A stretch of DNA of 64,000 nucleotides, from positions 434,001 to 498,000 of the forward strand of contig CANLQG010000001.1 in the NCBI GenBank assembly GCA_947493195.1, written 5' to 3'. The notes under the pieces were generated by a model, which had not been told where the DNA came from, did not search any database, and saw only the letters and a program-made list of their open reading frames with translations. Positions within the stretch are counted from its first letter, which is position 1. Each line of letters starts with the position of its first letter. Both the position numbers and the translations under genes were made by a program. This stretch comes from an uncultured Sphingomonadaceae bacterium (GTDB lineage: Bacteria; Pseudomonadota; Alphaproteobacteria; Sphingomonadales; Sphingomonadaceae). This document shows, one piece after another, positions 1 to 8,004 of the stretch.

Positions 1-39
1 AATTGCTATCCGCGCCCAGATTGGGCATCGCTGCGCGCC

Positions 40-942
40 ATGGACACAAACCAATTGAAAGTCGCCTTCCTCGGCCTTGGCGTGATGGGCGGGCCGATGG
101 CTGGCCATCTCGCCCGTGATGGTCACAAGGTCATCGCCTACAACCGCACCGCTGCAAAAAGCGCACGCTGGCATGAACGCATGCGCGAGGAGAACCTGGA
201 TGTCGCCACCGCCGCAACGCCGGTGGAGGCCGTGACAGAATGCGACGTGGTTCTCGCCTGCCTCGGCAACGATGCCGATGTGCGCAGCGTGTTGCTGGGG
301 GACGGGGGCGTTCTGGCGGCGATGAAACGCGGCGCGACCTTCGTCGATCACACCACCGTTTCCCCCGCCCTTGCGCGCGACTTGGCCGAGGCCGCTTCGA
401 GCCACGGCGTCCTGTGTGTGGACGCTCCGGTATCGGGCGGACAGGCGGGCGCGGAAAACGGCAAGCTGGCGATCATGTGCGGCGGCTCCGAAGAAGCGAT
501 AGCTGCGGCGACCCCGGTGATGGAGGCCTACGCAGCGCGCATCGTCCATGTCGGCGATGCCGGTGCGGGGCAGGCCTGCAAGGCGGTGAACCAGGTCTGC
601 ATCGCGGGCGTTCTGGCGGGCCTTTCGGAAGGCGTGCGGCTGGCCCAGGCGAGCGGCGTCGATACCGACAGGGTGCTCGAAGCCATCAGCGGCGGCGCGG
701 CGCAAAGCTGGCAGATGGAAAACCGCTGGCCGACCATGGTGAAAGGCGAATTCGATTTCGGGTTCGCAATCGACTGGATGCGCAAGGATCTGGCCATCGC
801 CATGACGCAAGGCAGGGAAGTAGGCATCTCGCTGCCCGTCACCGCGTTGGTCGATCAGTTCTATGCCCAGGTGCAGGCGAACGGCGGCGCGCGGCAGGAC
901 ACCAGCGCCCTGATCCGCCACCTGCCGGAGGGGGCGGAATGA
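40..942 (+). CDS. NAD(P)-dependent 3-hydroxyisobutyrate dehydrogenase family protein
   Basis: A 300-residue beta-hydroxyacid dehydrogenase, the usual family length. The N-terminal Rossmann motif GLGVMGGPMAGHL lies at about residues 12-24. The substrate-binding stretch DAPVSGGQAGAENG starts near residue 128. The expected catalytic lysine is K181 in GQACKAVNQ. Members oxidise 3-hydroxyisobutyrate or reduce small aldehydes such as succinic or glyoxylic semialdehyde with NAD(P)H in the cytoplasm. Which substrate is used here cannot be told from sequence. Its TGA overlaps the ATG of the exported amidohydrolase downstream (ATGA), so the two are probably translationally coupled. The promoter lies at or beyond the window edge. 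Confidence 0.88.
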   Translation: MDTNQLKVAFLGLGVMGGPMAGHLARDGHKVIAYNRTAAKSARWHERMREENLDVATAATPVEAVTECDVVLACLGNDADVRSVLLGDGGVLAAMKRGATFVDHTTVSPALARDLAEAASSHGVLCVDAPVSGGQAGAENGKLAIMCGGSEEAIAAATPVMEAYAARIVHVGDAGAGQACKAVNQVCIAGVLAGLSEGVRLAQASGVDTDRVLEAISGGAAQSWQMENRWPTMVKGEFDFGFAIDWMRKDLAIAMTQGREVGISLPVTALVDQFYAQVQANGGARQDTSALIRHLPEGAE

Positions 943-2612
943 ACCTGCGCCCGACAATCCTACGCGGCAGCGCAATCGTGGCCGCGCTGTTGGCAGCCAG
1001 CCCCGCCCTCGCCGATACCCACATCGACAATATCGAAGGCATCTCGGTCAACCGCGACGGTTCGATAGACCGCTTCGCGGGCATGGTGGTGGACGAAGAT
1101 GGCCGCATCTCCGAACTGCTGGACTTCGGTGATCGCCCCACCCGCGACATCGAATATCGCGTCGATGGCGAAGGACGGGTCGTGGTGCCCGGCTTCGTGG
1201 ACGGGCATCTTCACCTGATGGGACTGGGGCTCGGCACGCTGGTGCTGGACCTGTCGCAGACCGACTCGCTGGACGAGGCGCTCTCGCGCATCGCCGCCTA
1301 TGCTGCCGCCTACCCGGACCGGCCATGGATCATCGGGCGCGGCTGGAACCAGGAGCGCTGGGGTCTTGGCCGCTTTCCCACCGCCGCGGAACTGGATGCG
1401 GTCGTCCCTGACCGTCCCGTTTGGCTGGAACGGGTGGACGGGCACGCCGGCTGGGCGAATACGAAAGCGCTCGAGGCTGGTGGCGTGACCGCCGCCACCG
1501 CCAACCCATCTGGCGGCCGGATCGAACGTGCCGCCGGAAGCAGCGCCCCTTCGGGCGTGCTGGTGGATGCGGCCATGCCGCTGGTGAATGACGCCGTCCC
1601 CCCGCCCCTGCCCGAAGATCGTGACCTTGCCCTGCACAATGCGCAGAACATCCTGCTGCGCCATGGGATCACTGCGGTTGCCGACATGGGCACCACGGTC
1701 GAGGACTGGATGACCTTCCGCCGCGCAGGTGACGCCGGACGGTTGCAGGTGCGCGTAATGTCCTATGCCGACACCGTGGATTCGATGCTGCTAATCGGCG
1801 GTCCCGGCCCTACGCAGTGGCTTTACGAGGATCGCCTGCGCCTCAACGGAGTGAAACTCTATCTCGACGGGGCACTGGGTTCGCGCGGGGCGCTGCTCAA
1901 CGCCGACTACGAGGACGATCACGGCAATCGCGGCTTGCCGCTGCTTTCGGGCACGCAGCTGCGCAACCTGATGAGCCGCGCCGCGCTTGACCGGTTCCAG
2001 GTTGCGGTTCACGCCATCGGCGATGCTGCCAACCGCGACGCGCTGCAGGCGATCGAGGAACTGTCCGGCGATTACACGGGCGACCGCCGCTGGCGCATCG
2101 AACACGCGCAGATCGTCGATCCGGCGGACCTGGCGCGCTTTGGCCGTCACGGCGTCATCGCCTCGATGCAGCCGGTTCACCAGACCAGCGACATGTTCAT
2201 GGCAGAAGCGCGGCTGGGTGCAGACAGGCTGGGCGGCGCCTATGCCTGGCGGTCCATCCTCGAAGCAGGTGGTACGCTGGCCTTTGGCACCGATGCGCCG
2301 GTCGAACCGGTGGACCCGCTTGCCGGTCTTGCCGTTGCCGTCAGCCGCGCTAACGCGGACGGCGAACCCGCCGGCGGCTGGCGCGCGCAAGAGACGATCA
2401 CACGCGAACAGGCGCTGGCGGCCTATACGGCTGGCTCGGCCTATGCCGGCTTTGCCGAAGGAAGGTTCGGCAGCCTGGCGGAAGGCGAGCGCGCCGATTT
2501 CGTGATGCTTAGCGCGGACCCCCTGATGGCCTCCCCTCAGCAAATACGCGATATCCGGGTCCTGGAAACGTGGATTGCCGGGCAACGCGTTTACGATTTC
2601 GCATTGGATTAG
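939..2612 (+). CDS. Exported amidohydrolase family protein (YtcJ-like)
   Basis: A 557-residue metal-dependent hydrolase. I chose the ATG at 939 because it overlaps the upstream stop and begins a clean signal peptide (hydrophobic core, then ASPALAD at about residues 19-26), which implies periplasmic export. The metal-binding HxH lies at residues 90-92 in FVDGHLHLMG. Further family landmarks are a lysine in NGVKLYLDGALGSRG, histidines in VAVHAIGDAANRDAL and RIEHAQIV, and the late aspartate in LAFGTDAPVEPVDP. YtcJ-like enzymes hydrolyse amide or imide bonds of small molecules, and the substrate is unknown. The open frame extends far upstream inside the first gene, but that part is a shadow. Confidence 0.88.
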   Translation: MNLRPTILRGSAIVAALLAASPALADTHIDNIEGISVNRDGSIDRFAGMVVDEDGRISELLDFGDRPTRDIEYRVDGEGRVVVPGFVDGHLHLMGLGLGTLVLDLSQTDSLDEALSRIAAYAAAYPDRPWIIGRGWNQERWGLGRFPTAAELDAVVPDRPVWLERVDGHAGWANTKALEAGGVTAATANPSGGRIERAAGSSAPSGVLVDAAMPLVNDAVPPPLPEDRDLALHNAQNILLRHGITAVADMGTTVEDWMTFRRAGDAGRLQVRVMSYADTVDSMLLIGGPGPTQWLYEDRLRLNGVKLYLDGALGSRGALLNADYEDDHGNRGLPLLSGTQLRNLMSRAALDRFQVAVHAIGDAANRDALQAIEELSGDYTGDRRWRIEHAQIVDPADLARFGRHGVIASMQPVHQTSDMFMAEARLGADRLGGAYAWRSILEAGGTLAFGTDAPVEPVDPLAGLAVAVSRANADGEPAGGWRAQETITREQALAAYTAGSAYAGFAEGRFGSLAEGERADFVMLSADPLMASPQQIRDIRVLETWIAGQRVYDFALD

Positions 2613-2638
2613 CGTCATATAGGCGCAACACCTTCAGC

Positions 2639-2669
2639 GGCGAATGGCAATTTTTTGCCGATCGCCTTT
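2639..2669 (+). terminator. Possible terminator hairpin after the amidohydrolase gene
   Basis: An inner stem GGCAA/TTGCC (2646-2650 with 2655-2659) around a T4 loop sits inside an outer GGCGA/TCGCC pairing (2639-2643 with 2662-2666) and is followed by only three T. It lies 27 bases after the stop codon. The short U-tract makes termination uncertain. Confidence 0.35.
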
Positions 2670-2731
2670 GCATTTCACGTTCGATGTGGGCAATAAGACG
2701 GACGGATTCGAATTTTTGAGGTACCGATCAG

Positions 2732-2974
2732 ATGACGAAGAAGCTTTTTACAACCCTCGCCGCCGGTGTGGCGCTGGTTGCCACGCCTGTTCTGGCGCAG
2801 AGCGACATGGCGCAGCGCGCCGCCGCTGAATTCCAGAATGCAGAGCGTCTGGGCGGCGATGATGACGATGGCAACAGCTACATCCTGCTCGGTGTTGCTG
2901 CTCTTGGCCTGATCATTGCCAGCGTCGTCATTGCCACCGGCGGTGATGACGAGGACCTGCCCACCAGCCCGTAA
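2732..2974 (+). CDS. Small exported acidic protein with one C-terminal membrane segment
   Basis: An 80-residue protein of unknown function. Residues 1-22 form a classical signal peptide (KK, hydrophobic core, PVLAQ). A short polar stretch ends in an acidic GGDDDDG run, followed by a hydrophobic segment of about 20 residues (YILLGVAALGLIIASVV) and an acidic tail (GGDDEDLP). It is a single gene with its own strong terminator right after the stop, so it looks like an independently transcribed and possibly abundant small envelope protein. I recognise no named family. Confidence 0.7.
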   Translation: MTKKLFTTLAAGVALVATPVLAQSDMAQRAAAEFQNAERLGGDDDDGNSYILLGVAALGLIIASVVIATGGDDEDLPTSP

Positions 2975-2998
2975 GCTGGCGAGACAGTCAAGTTTTCG

Positions 2999-3030
2999 AA
3001 ACGGGGTCGTTTACGGCCCCGTTTCTTTTT
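2999..3030 (+). terminator. Rho-independent terminator of the small exported protein
   Basis: An AAACGGGGTCG / CGGCCCCGTTT stem with a short TTTA loop is followed by CTTTTT. It sits 25 bases past the stop codon at 2974. The opposite strand has no T-run after the hairpin, so it serves the plus strand. Confidence 0.85.
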
Positions 3031-3073
3031 GTGCTTCAACTTGGTGCGCGATGATGATGGCAAGTGCCGGGTA

Positions 3074-3898
3074 TCAGTCCTGCTTGGTGTCTGAAGCGTG
3101 ACCGCCCTCTTCATCAGCAGCCGCCTCGTCCTCCTTGCGCTGAGCATCGCGGCGTTCGGTGATTTTCATCAGGATCAGCGAACCTTCGAACAGGACCAGC
3201 AAGGGCACAGCAAGAACGAGTTGCGAAATGACATCTGGCGGTGTCACGATGGCGGCCACTGCCACCACCAGCACGATCACGTACCTTCGCGCAGAGACAA
3301 GCTGATCGCGCGAGACAAGCCCCGCGCGGTTAAGCAGCATCAGCAATACCGGCAGCAGAAAGCATATACCGAACGCAAGGATGAAGCGCATCACCAGGTC
3401 GAGGTATTGTCCCATCTCCGGTAAAGCTTCGGCGTCGATCCCGCCGATATTGCCCTGGAAACCCAGGAACCACGGGAAGGCGAGCGGCATGACCACGAAA
3501 TAGGCAAGACACGCGCCCACGGTGAAAAGCACCGGCGTGGCGATCAGGAACGGCAGGAAGGCCCGCTTCTCCCGAGCGTAGAGACCCGGCGCAATAAAGG
3601 CCCACAGCTGGTTGGCGATGATCGGGAAACTGACAAAGAATGCCGCGAACAGCGCGACCTTTATCTCCACGAAGAACGCGCCGTAAAGCTGGGTATAGAC
3701 CAGCCGTCCGTTACCCTCGCCGAAACTCTCGGTCAGCGGCCGCACGAGGATGCCGAAGATATCGTCGGCGAAATACAGGCAGACGGCAAAAGCCACGGCC
3801 AGAGCGAGAACCGCTTTCACCAGCCGTCCGCGCAGCTCGATCAGGTGCTCCATCAGCGGCGCCTGGGTGTCATCCAGATCGGAGATCTTGAACGCCAT
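3074..3898 (-). CDS. tatC: Sec-independent protein translocase subunit TatC
   Basis: A 274-residue polytopic inner-membrane protein, the receptor of the twin-arginine translocon that recognises RR signal peptides together with TatB. The N-terminal cytosolic segment contains MEHLIELRGRLVK (from about residue 16), the family hallmark. Six hydrophobic segments follow, as expected. The FSFGEGN-like first periplasmic loop and the PDVISQ stretch before the last helices are visible. The C-terminal tail is charged (EDEAAADEEGG). Its ATG overlaps the tatB stop (TGATG). It is the last gene of the argS-to-tatC run. Confidence 0.96.
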   Translation of the reverse strand: MAFKISDLDDTQAPLMEHLIELRGRLVKAVLALAVAFAVCLYFADDIFGILVRPLTESFGEGNGRLVYTQLYGAFFVEIKVALFAAFFVSFPIIANQLWAFIAPGLYAREKRAFLPFLIATPVLFTVGACLAYFVVMPLAFPWFLGFQGNIGGIDAEALPEMGQYLDLVMRFILAFGICFLLPVLLMLLNRAGLVSRDQLVSARRYVIVLVVAVAAIVTPPDVISQLVLAVPLLVLFEGSLILMKITERRDAQRKEDEAAADEEGGHASDTKQD

Positions 3899-4344
3899 CA
3901 GCTCTCGCCCTTCGATGGCTCTTCGCCTGCGTCGGGGGATGTCTTCGCCTCGCTTGCAGCAGGCTTCTCTGCCGGCGTGGCAGGTGCCTTCGCCTCCGCC
4001 GCAGCGGCCTTTTCGTTCGCGGCGGACTTTTCCTTCGCCAACCGCTTCAGTTCAGCGGCCTTTTCCGGGAGATAGGCGCCGGTCGGCTCCATCTGCCCCG
4101 GAACGCCTTCAGGGTGCTCGCGCATGATCTTCTCGTTCTGCGCTTTCCACTTCTTCTCCATGTCCTCCAACTCCGCCTCGCGCACCATGGCATCAAGACC
4201 GGTGCGGAAATGGCCGGATAGCTTGCGAATCTTGCCGATCCACCGGCCAGCCGTTCGCATGGCCAGCGGCATGTCCTTGGGGCCGATCACGAGGATCGCC
4301 ACAACAATGATCAGCAACAGTTCGGTTGCGCCGATATCGAACAT
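3898..4344 (-). CDS. tatB: Sec-independent protein translocase subunit TatB
   Basis: A 148-residue TatB. A single N-terminal membrane helix begins MFDIGATELLLIIVVAILVIG. It has the conserved glutamate (E8) and the GPKDMP hinge, followed by an amphipathic helix (MRTAGRWIGKIRKL). The C-terminal third is a low-complexity Ala/Lys/Glu tail, common in alphaproteobacterial TatB. TatB forms the substrate-receptor complex with TatC. The gene lies between tatA (28-base gap) and tatC (overlapping). Confidence 0.95.
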   Translation of the reverse strand: MFDIGATELLLIIVVAILVIGPKDMPLAMRTAGRWIGKIRKLSGHFRTGLDAMVREAELEDMEKKWKAQNEKIMREHPEGVPGQMEPTGAYLPEKAAELKRLAKEKSAANEKAAAAEAKAPATPAEKPAASEAKTSPDAGEEPSKGES

Positions 4345-4372
4345 GGCTCAGCGGCGCTCGCTTGTCAGAAGG

Positions 4373-4633
4373 TTAGGAGGCGGTCTTGTCGCCGGTGGCT
4401 GCTGGAGCGCTCTCGACCGTTTCGCCAGCGGGTTTCGCCTCGTGAGAGGGGCCTTCGATCCGCGCAGACGGCTTCGCTTCCTCGGAAGCGTTGTCTTCGT
4501 CGTTCAGACCCTTGCGGAAGCTTTTCACGCCCTTGCCGAAATCGCCCATCATCTCGCTGATCCGGCCACGGCCGAACAGCACCAGGATAACCAGTGCGAT
4601 GATGATGATCTGGAATGGTCCAATGCTACCCAC
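4373..4633 (-). CDS. tatA: Sec-independent protein translocase subunit TatA
   Basis: An 86-residue TatA. It has a short N-terminal membrane helix (IGPFQIIIIALVILVLFG), the FGRGRISEMMGDFGKG hinge and amphipathic helix, and the FRKGL motif near residue 39. A disordered acidic tail follows. TatA polymerises to form the protein-conducting element of the Tat system. The GRGRISE hinge identifies TatA rather than TatB. It is the first of the tatABC genes and lies 31 bases after scpB, so it is probably part of the same long transcript. Confidence 0.95.
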   Translation of the reverse strand: MGSIGPFQIIIIALVILVLFGRGRISEMMGDFGKGVKSFRKGLNDEDNASEEAKPSARIEGPSHEAKPAGETVESAPAATGDKTAS

Positions 4634-4664
4634 GAATATTCTCCGAAATTCTTGAGAACGGAGT

Positions 4665-5366
4665 CTAGGCGCTTTCTTCGGGATTTTCCAGCGTCACCGC
4701 ACGGGATTCGTCTTCCAGGGCTTCCGCCTCGTCCCACGCCTCTTCCTGCCCGTCCGTTGCCGCGTCTTCCCGGGCCTCGGCCTTCGCAGCGGCCTTTTCT
4801 TCCATCAGGTCTTCGTAGGCATCGTCAACGGGATCGAGCAGGCCCGACGCCTTGAGCTCGGCAAGACCCGGCAGGTCCTTGCGGCTTTCGAGACCGAAGT
4901 GGCTGAGGAACTCCGGAGTCGTGGCGTAGATCACCGGTCTTCCCGGCACCTCCCGGCGGCCGGCCACACGCACCCAGCCCGCCTCCATCAGCACGTCCAG
5001 CGTGCCGCCGCTGGTCTGCACGCCGCGAATTGCCTCGATCTCGGCACGGCTGACGGGCTCGTGATAGGCAATGATGGCAAGGACCTCGGTCGCTGCGCGG
5101 CTGAGGCGCCGCAGCTGGTCTTTCTCCCGCCGCAGGATGTGGGCAAGGTCCGGCGCGGTCTGAAACGCCCAGCGCCTGCCACGCTCCACCAGATGGATGC
5201 CGCGCTTCGCATAGTGCTCCTGCAGGAAAGCCAGGGCATCCTTCACGTCGGCATCACCCAGGTGCGCGGAAATCTGCTCGCGGGTCAGCGGCTCCTCAGC
5301 GGCGAACAGGCAGGCCTCCACTGCCCGCGCCAGATCGTCGGCGCTGTCGGGCCCGTTGTCAGGCAT
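4665..5366 (-). CDS. scpB: SMC-Scp complex subunit ScpB
   Basis: A 233-residue kleisin-associated winged-helix protein. With ScpA it bridges SMC heads and helps condense and segregate the chromosome. Diagnostic stretches are ACLFAAEEPLTREQI near the N-terminus and VLAIIAYHEPVSRAEIEAIRG, with the GWVRVAGRREVPGRPVIYATT winged-helix region after it. The C-terminal 50 residues are strongly acidic and probably disordered. The start overlaps the end of scpA by 8 bases, which suggests coupled and stoichiometric translation of the pair. Confidence 0.94.
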   Translation of the reverse strand: MPDNGPDSADDLARAVEACLFAAEEPLTREQISAHLGDADVKDALAFLQEHYAKRGIHLVERGRRWAFQTAPDLAHILRREKDQLRRLSRAATEVLAIIAYHEPVSRAEIEAIRGVQTSGGTLDVLMEAGWVRVAGRREVPGRPVIYATTPEFLSHFGLESRKDLPGLAELKASGLLDPVDDAYEDLMEEKAAAKAEAREDAATDGQEEAWDEAEALEDESRAVTLENPEESA

Positions 5367-6186
5367 CGGCTTTCACCCGGCGCAGGTGCAGGGGACCGAA
5401 GGTCTCTTCCTGGCGAATCTCGGCCTTGCCCTGCTTGGCCAGTTCCAGCGCGGCCAGAAAGCTGCTGGCCAGGGCCGACTTTTTCAGCCGCGGCTCGGCA
5501 TCGCCGGGCAGGAAGGTCCGCAGCTCCATCCAATCGAGCGACACACCCAGCATCGCACTGACCCGGTTGAGCGCGGAATCCAGCGTCATTACCGGCCGGT
5601 TGGCCACCATGTGCACCACCGGTTCCGTGCGCAGCTTCACCTGCCCGTAAGCGTGCACAAGCTGGTACCAGTTGCACTGCCACACGTTGTTGCGCAGCGT
5701 GCGCAGGCCTTCGGGGGAACCGCGAGAGAACACGTCGCGCCCCAGACGATCCCGAGCCATCAGCCGGGCACCGGCCTCGCGCATGGCACCAAGCCGGGCA
5801 ATGCGCAGCTGCAGTCTCAATGCCAGTTCTTCGGGGGACGGGTCTTCCTGCTCTTCCTTGGGAAGCAGCAGCGCGGACTTGAGGTAGGCAAGCCACGCCG
5901 CCATCACCAGGTAATCGGCGGCGATTTCCAGCTTCAGCGCTTCGGCCTGCTCGATGTAATCGATGTACTGGTCCACCAGGGCCAGGATGGAGATCGACTT
6001 GAGGTCCACCTTCTGCCGCCGGGCAAGGTCCAGCAGCAGGTCCAGCGGGCCTTCCCAGTTCTCCAGTTCGATATAAAGCGCGCTGGAATCGGTCGTGCCG
6101 GGGGCAGCGATGCCCTGCCATTCTTCCCCAGCGCCATCCACGGCATCGGCCGCGTCGATCAGGCTGCCCTCGTCCATCGCGGTCAT
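5359..6186 (-). CDS. scpA: SMC-Scp complex kleisin subunit ScpA
   Basis: A 275-residue kleisin. The family signature FEGPLDLLL is represented by WEGPLDLLLDLARRQKVDL, and the YIEQAEALKLEIAADYLVMAAWLAYLKSALLLP stretch is typical of the N-terminal SMC-neck-binding region. The protein joins the two SMC heads together with ScpB. The start overlaps the nagZ stop by 4 bases. An N-terminal extension of about 35 acidic residues before the domain is not conserved in the family, so the true start could lie slightly downstream. Confidence 0.93.
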   Translation of the reverse strand: MTAMDEGSLIDAADAVDGAGEEWQGIAAPGTTDSSALYIELENWEGPLDLLLDLARRQKVDLKSISILALVDQYIDYIEQAEALKLEIAADYLVMAAWLAYLKSALLLPKEEQEDPSPEELALRLQLRIARLGAMREAGARLMARDRLGRDVFSRGSPEGLRTLRNNVWQCNWYQLVHAYGQVKLRTEPVVHMVANRPVMTLDSALNRVSAMLGVSLDWMELRTFLPGDAEPRLKKSALASSFLAALELAKQGKAEIRQEETFGPLHLRRVKADA

Positions 6187-7202
6187 GCCCGCGCGCCCAC
6201 CAGGGCGAGAAACGATTCCCTTGCGACAAGCAGTTCCTCACGCGGCGTATCGTCGGCAATCTTGCCCGCACCTGACATTGCGCGGTCCAGCCGCTTGCGC
6301 GTCGCATCGGACATGGCGGGCAAGACTTCGGCAGAGCCGACCATGTCGTCCATCTTGCCCCAGCAATTAAGCACGAGGTCGCAGCCCGCCGCCACCGCGC
6401 GAGCCGAGCGTTCGGGGATCGTGCCGTCGAGCGCCTGCATGTCGATATCGTCCGACAGCAGCAGCCCGTCGAAACCGATGCGCTTGCGGATGATCTCCGC
6501 AATGACAAATTCGCTCTGCGTCGCCGGATTGGCCGCATCCCACGAGGTGAAGCGGATATGCGCGGTCATCGCCATCGGCGCGTCGGAGAGCTTGGCAAAG
6601 GGGGCGATATCGGTAGCGAGTTCGTCCTCGCCAGCATCCACGATGGGCAGGTCCTTGTGGCTGTCGACCGTGGCGCGCCCATGGCCTGGCATATGCTTGA
6701 TGCAGCCCACGACCCCGGCCCGCGCCAGCCCGTCCAGCGTGGCTCGCCCCAGCGCTGCCACCTGCATCGGATCGCGCCCCAGCGCGCGGTCTCCAATCAC
6801 GTCATGCGCGCCCTTGGCCGGGATATCGAGCACCGGGTGATAGTCCACGGTGATGCCCACCTCCGCAAGGTCCAGCGCCAGCAGGTGCGCATTGGCACGA
6901 ATGGCCTGGATCGCGCTGGCGGGAGCAATGTCGAAGAGCTGCGCGAACAGCCCCGGCGCGGGGTAAGCGTCCCATTCCGGCGGCTTCATGCGCGAAACGC
7001 GTCCGCCCTCCTGGTCGATGGAGATCAGCAAATCCTCGCGCCCGTGCAATGTGCGCAGGGAATCGGTCAGCGCCCGCAACTGCTCGCGGTTTTCGACGTT
7101 TCGCCCGAACAGGATGTAGCCCGCAGGCTGCGCCTCCGCGAAGAAGGCGCGTTCGTCCTCGGTCAGTTCGAGGCCCGACAGGCTGAAGATGGCAGGCGTC
7201 AT
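6183..7202 (-). CDS. nagZ: Beta-N-acetylhexosaminidase NagZ (GH3)
   Basis: A 339-residue cytoplasmic glycosidase that removes N-acetylglucosamine from anhydro-muropeptides during peptidoglycan recycling. GH3 landmarks are IDQEGGRV at residues 62-69, KHMPGHG at 169-175 with DSH at 180-182 (the mobile loop carrying the catalytic His/Asp dyad), and the nucleophile motif LLSDDIDM around 249-255. Length and motif spacing match NagZ rather than larger GH3 beta-glucosidases. It precedes scpA with a 4-base overlap. Confidence 0.95.
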   Translation of the reverse strand: MTPAIFSLSGLELTEDERAFFAEAQPAGYILFGRNVENREQLRALTDSLRTLHGREDLLISIDQEGGRVSRMKPPEWDAYPAPGLFAQLFDIAPASAIQAIRANAHLLALDLAEVGITVDYHPVLDIPAKGAHDVIGDRALGRDPMQVAALGRATLDGLARAGVVGCIKHMPGHGRATVDSHKDLPIVDAGEDELATDIAPFAKLSDAPMAMTAHIRFTSWDAANPATQSEFVIAEIIRKRIGFDGLLLSDDIDMQALDGTIPERSARAVAAGCDLVLNCWGKMDDMVGSAEVLPAMSDATRKRLDRAMSGAGKIADDTPREELLVARESFLALVGARA

Positions 7203-7287
7203 AAGCCTGCAATTAGGCCCAAATCATTGCAAGGGTGCAAGCATTCTGCAGGTAGCAGCCGGGGAAAACACGCCCGGACGCGTCCAA

Positions 7288-8001
7288 TCAGCGAATATAG
7301 CAGTCGCCGCCGGCATTGCGGATGGCGCGGCAGGTGGTGTCGCCGGCCTCGCGATTGGGAGCAATGGCCTGCAGGCGATAGACGGTCGCCCCGTTTACCT
7401 CCGCCTCGACAATCCGGCTGCGCAGGCCGGAAAGCGCGGAATAGCGCCCGCGGGCGTTCACCCATGCCTCGTCAGCGTCGGAGCGGCTGGTGAATGCGCC
7501 GATCTGCACATAGACCGCGTTGCTGGGCACCGCTTCTTCGCCATCATCCTCGTCGTCGCTGCCCTGGGCTATATCGATACTGGGGGCTGGCACTTCGCTA
7601 TCGGCAAGGCGGCCACGGGTGGATTGCCCCTCGGCCACTTCGAAGGCGGTATCGCCCGTGCCGGCGACTTCGCGGCCACCGGGATTTTCAGGGCGCTCCT
7701 TGTAAGGGCCATCGGGGGCTTCGATCGTGCTGCCGTCGGCGACGAGTTCCGCGTCGGGTCGATCGCGCAGTACCCACCAGGCGCCGAACAACAGTGCCCC
7801 GATGACCACCAGCCCGACGAGGCCGATCCAGATCAGCCGCGCGTCGAAACCGCCTTCATCCTCGTAGTCGCCATCGTCCTCGAGCCAGGGCAGCGCGTCA
7901 TCGTTGTCATCCAGCGCAAGCTGTTCTTCGGTCTCGAGAGTTTCCTCGAACTCGGCATCCTCGATGCCGTCTCCATCCTTTCCCCCCGCCGGAAAGTTCA
8001 T
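7288..8001 (-). CDS. SPOR domain-containing membrane protein
   Basis: A 237-residue bitopic protein. A very acidic cytoplasmic N-terminus (about residues 8-50) is followed by one membrane helix (LIWIGLVGLVVIGALLFGAWW, about 56-76), a Pro/Asp/Glu-rich periplasmic linker and a C-terminal SPOR domain (AVYVQIGAFTSRSDADEAW onward). SPOR domains bind denuded glycan strands at the septum, which gives an FtsN/DedD-like role in division or cell-wall turnover. It starts 3 bases after the argS stop and precedes nagZ, an order I know from related sphingomonads. Confidence 0.88.
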   Translation of the reverse strand: MNFPAGGKDGDGIEDAEFEETLETEEQLALDDNDDALPWLEDDGDYEDEGGFDARLIWIGLVGLVVIGALLFGAWWVLRDRPDAELVADGSTIEAPDGPYKERPENPGGREVAGTGDTAFEVAEGQSTRGRLADSEVPAPSIDIAQGSDDEDDGEEAVPSNAVYVQIGAFTSRSDADEAWVNARGRYSALSGLRSRIVEAEVNGATVYRLQAIAPNREAGDTTCRAIRNAGGDCYIR

Positions 8002-8004
8002 TGC

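Noticed and set aside
240-938. N-terminal extension of the amidohydrolase frame
   Set aside because: It lies inside the dehydrogenase gene and is arginine/glycine-rich nonsense. The signal peptide begins cleanly at 939.
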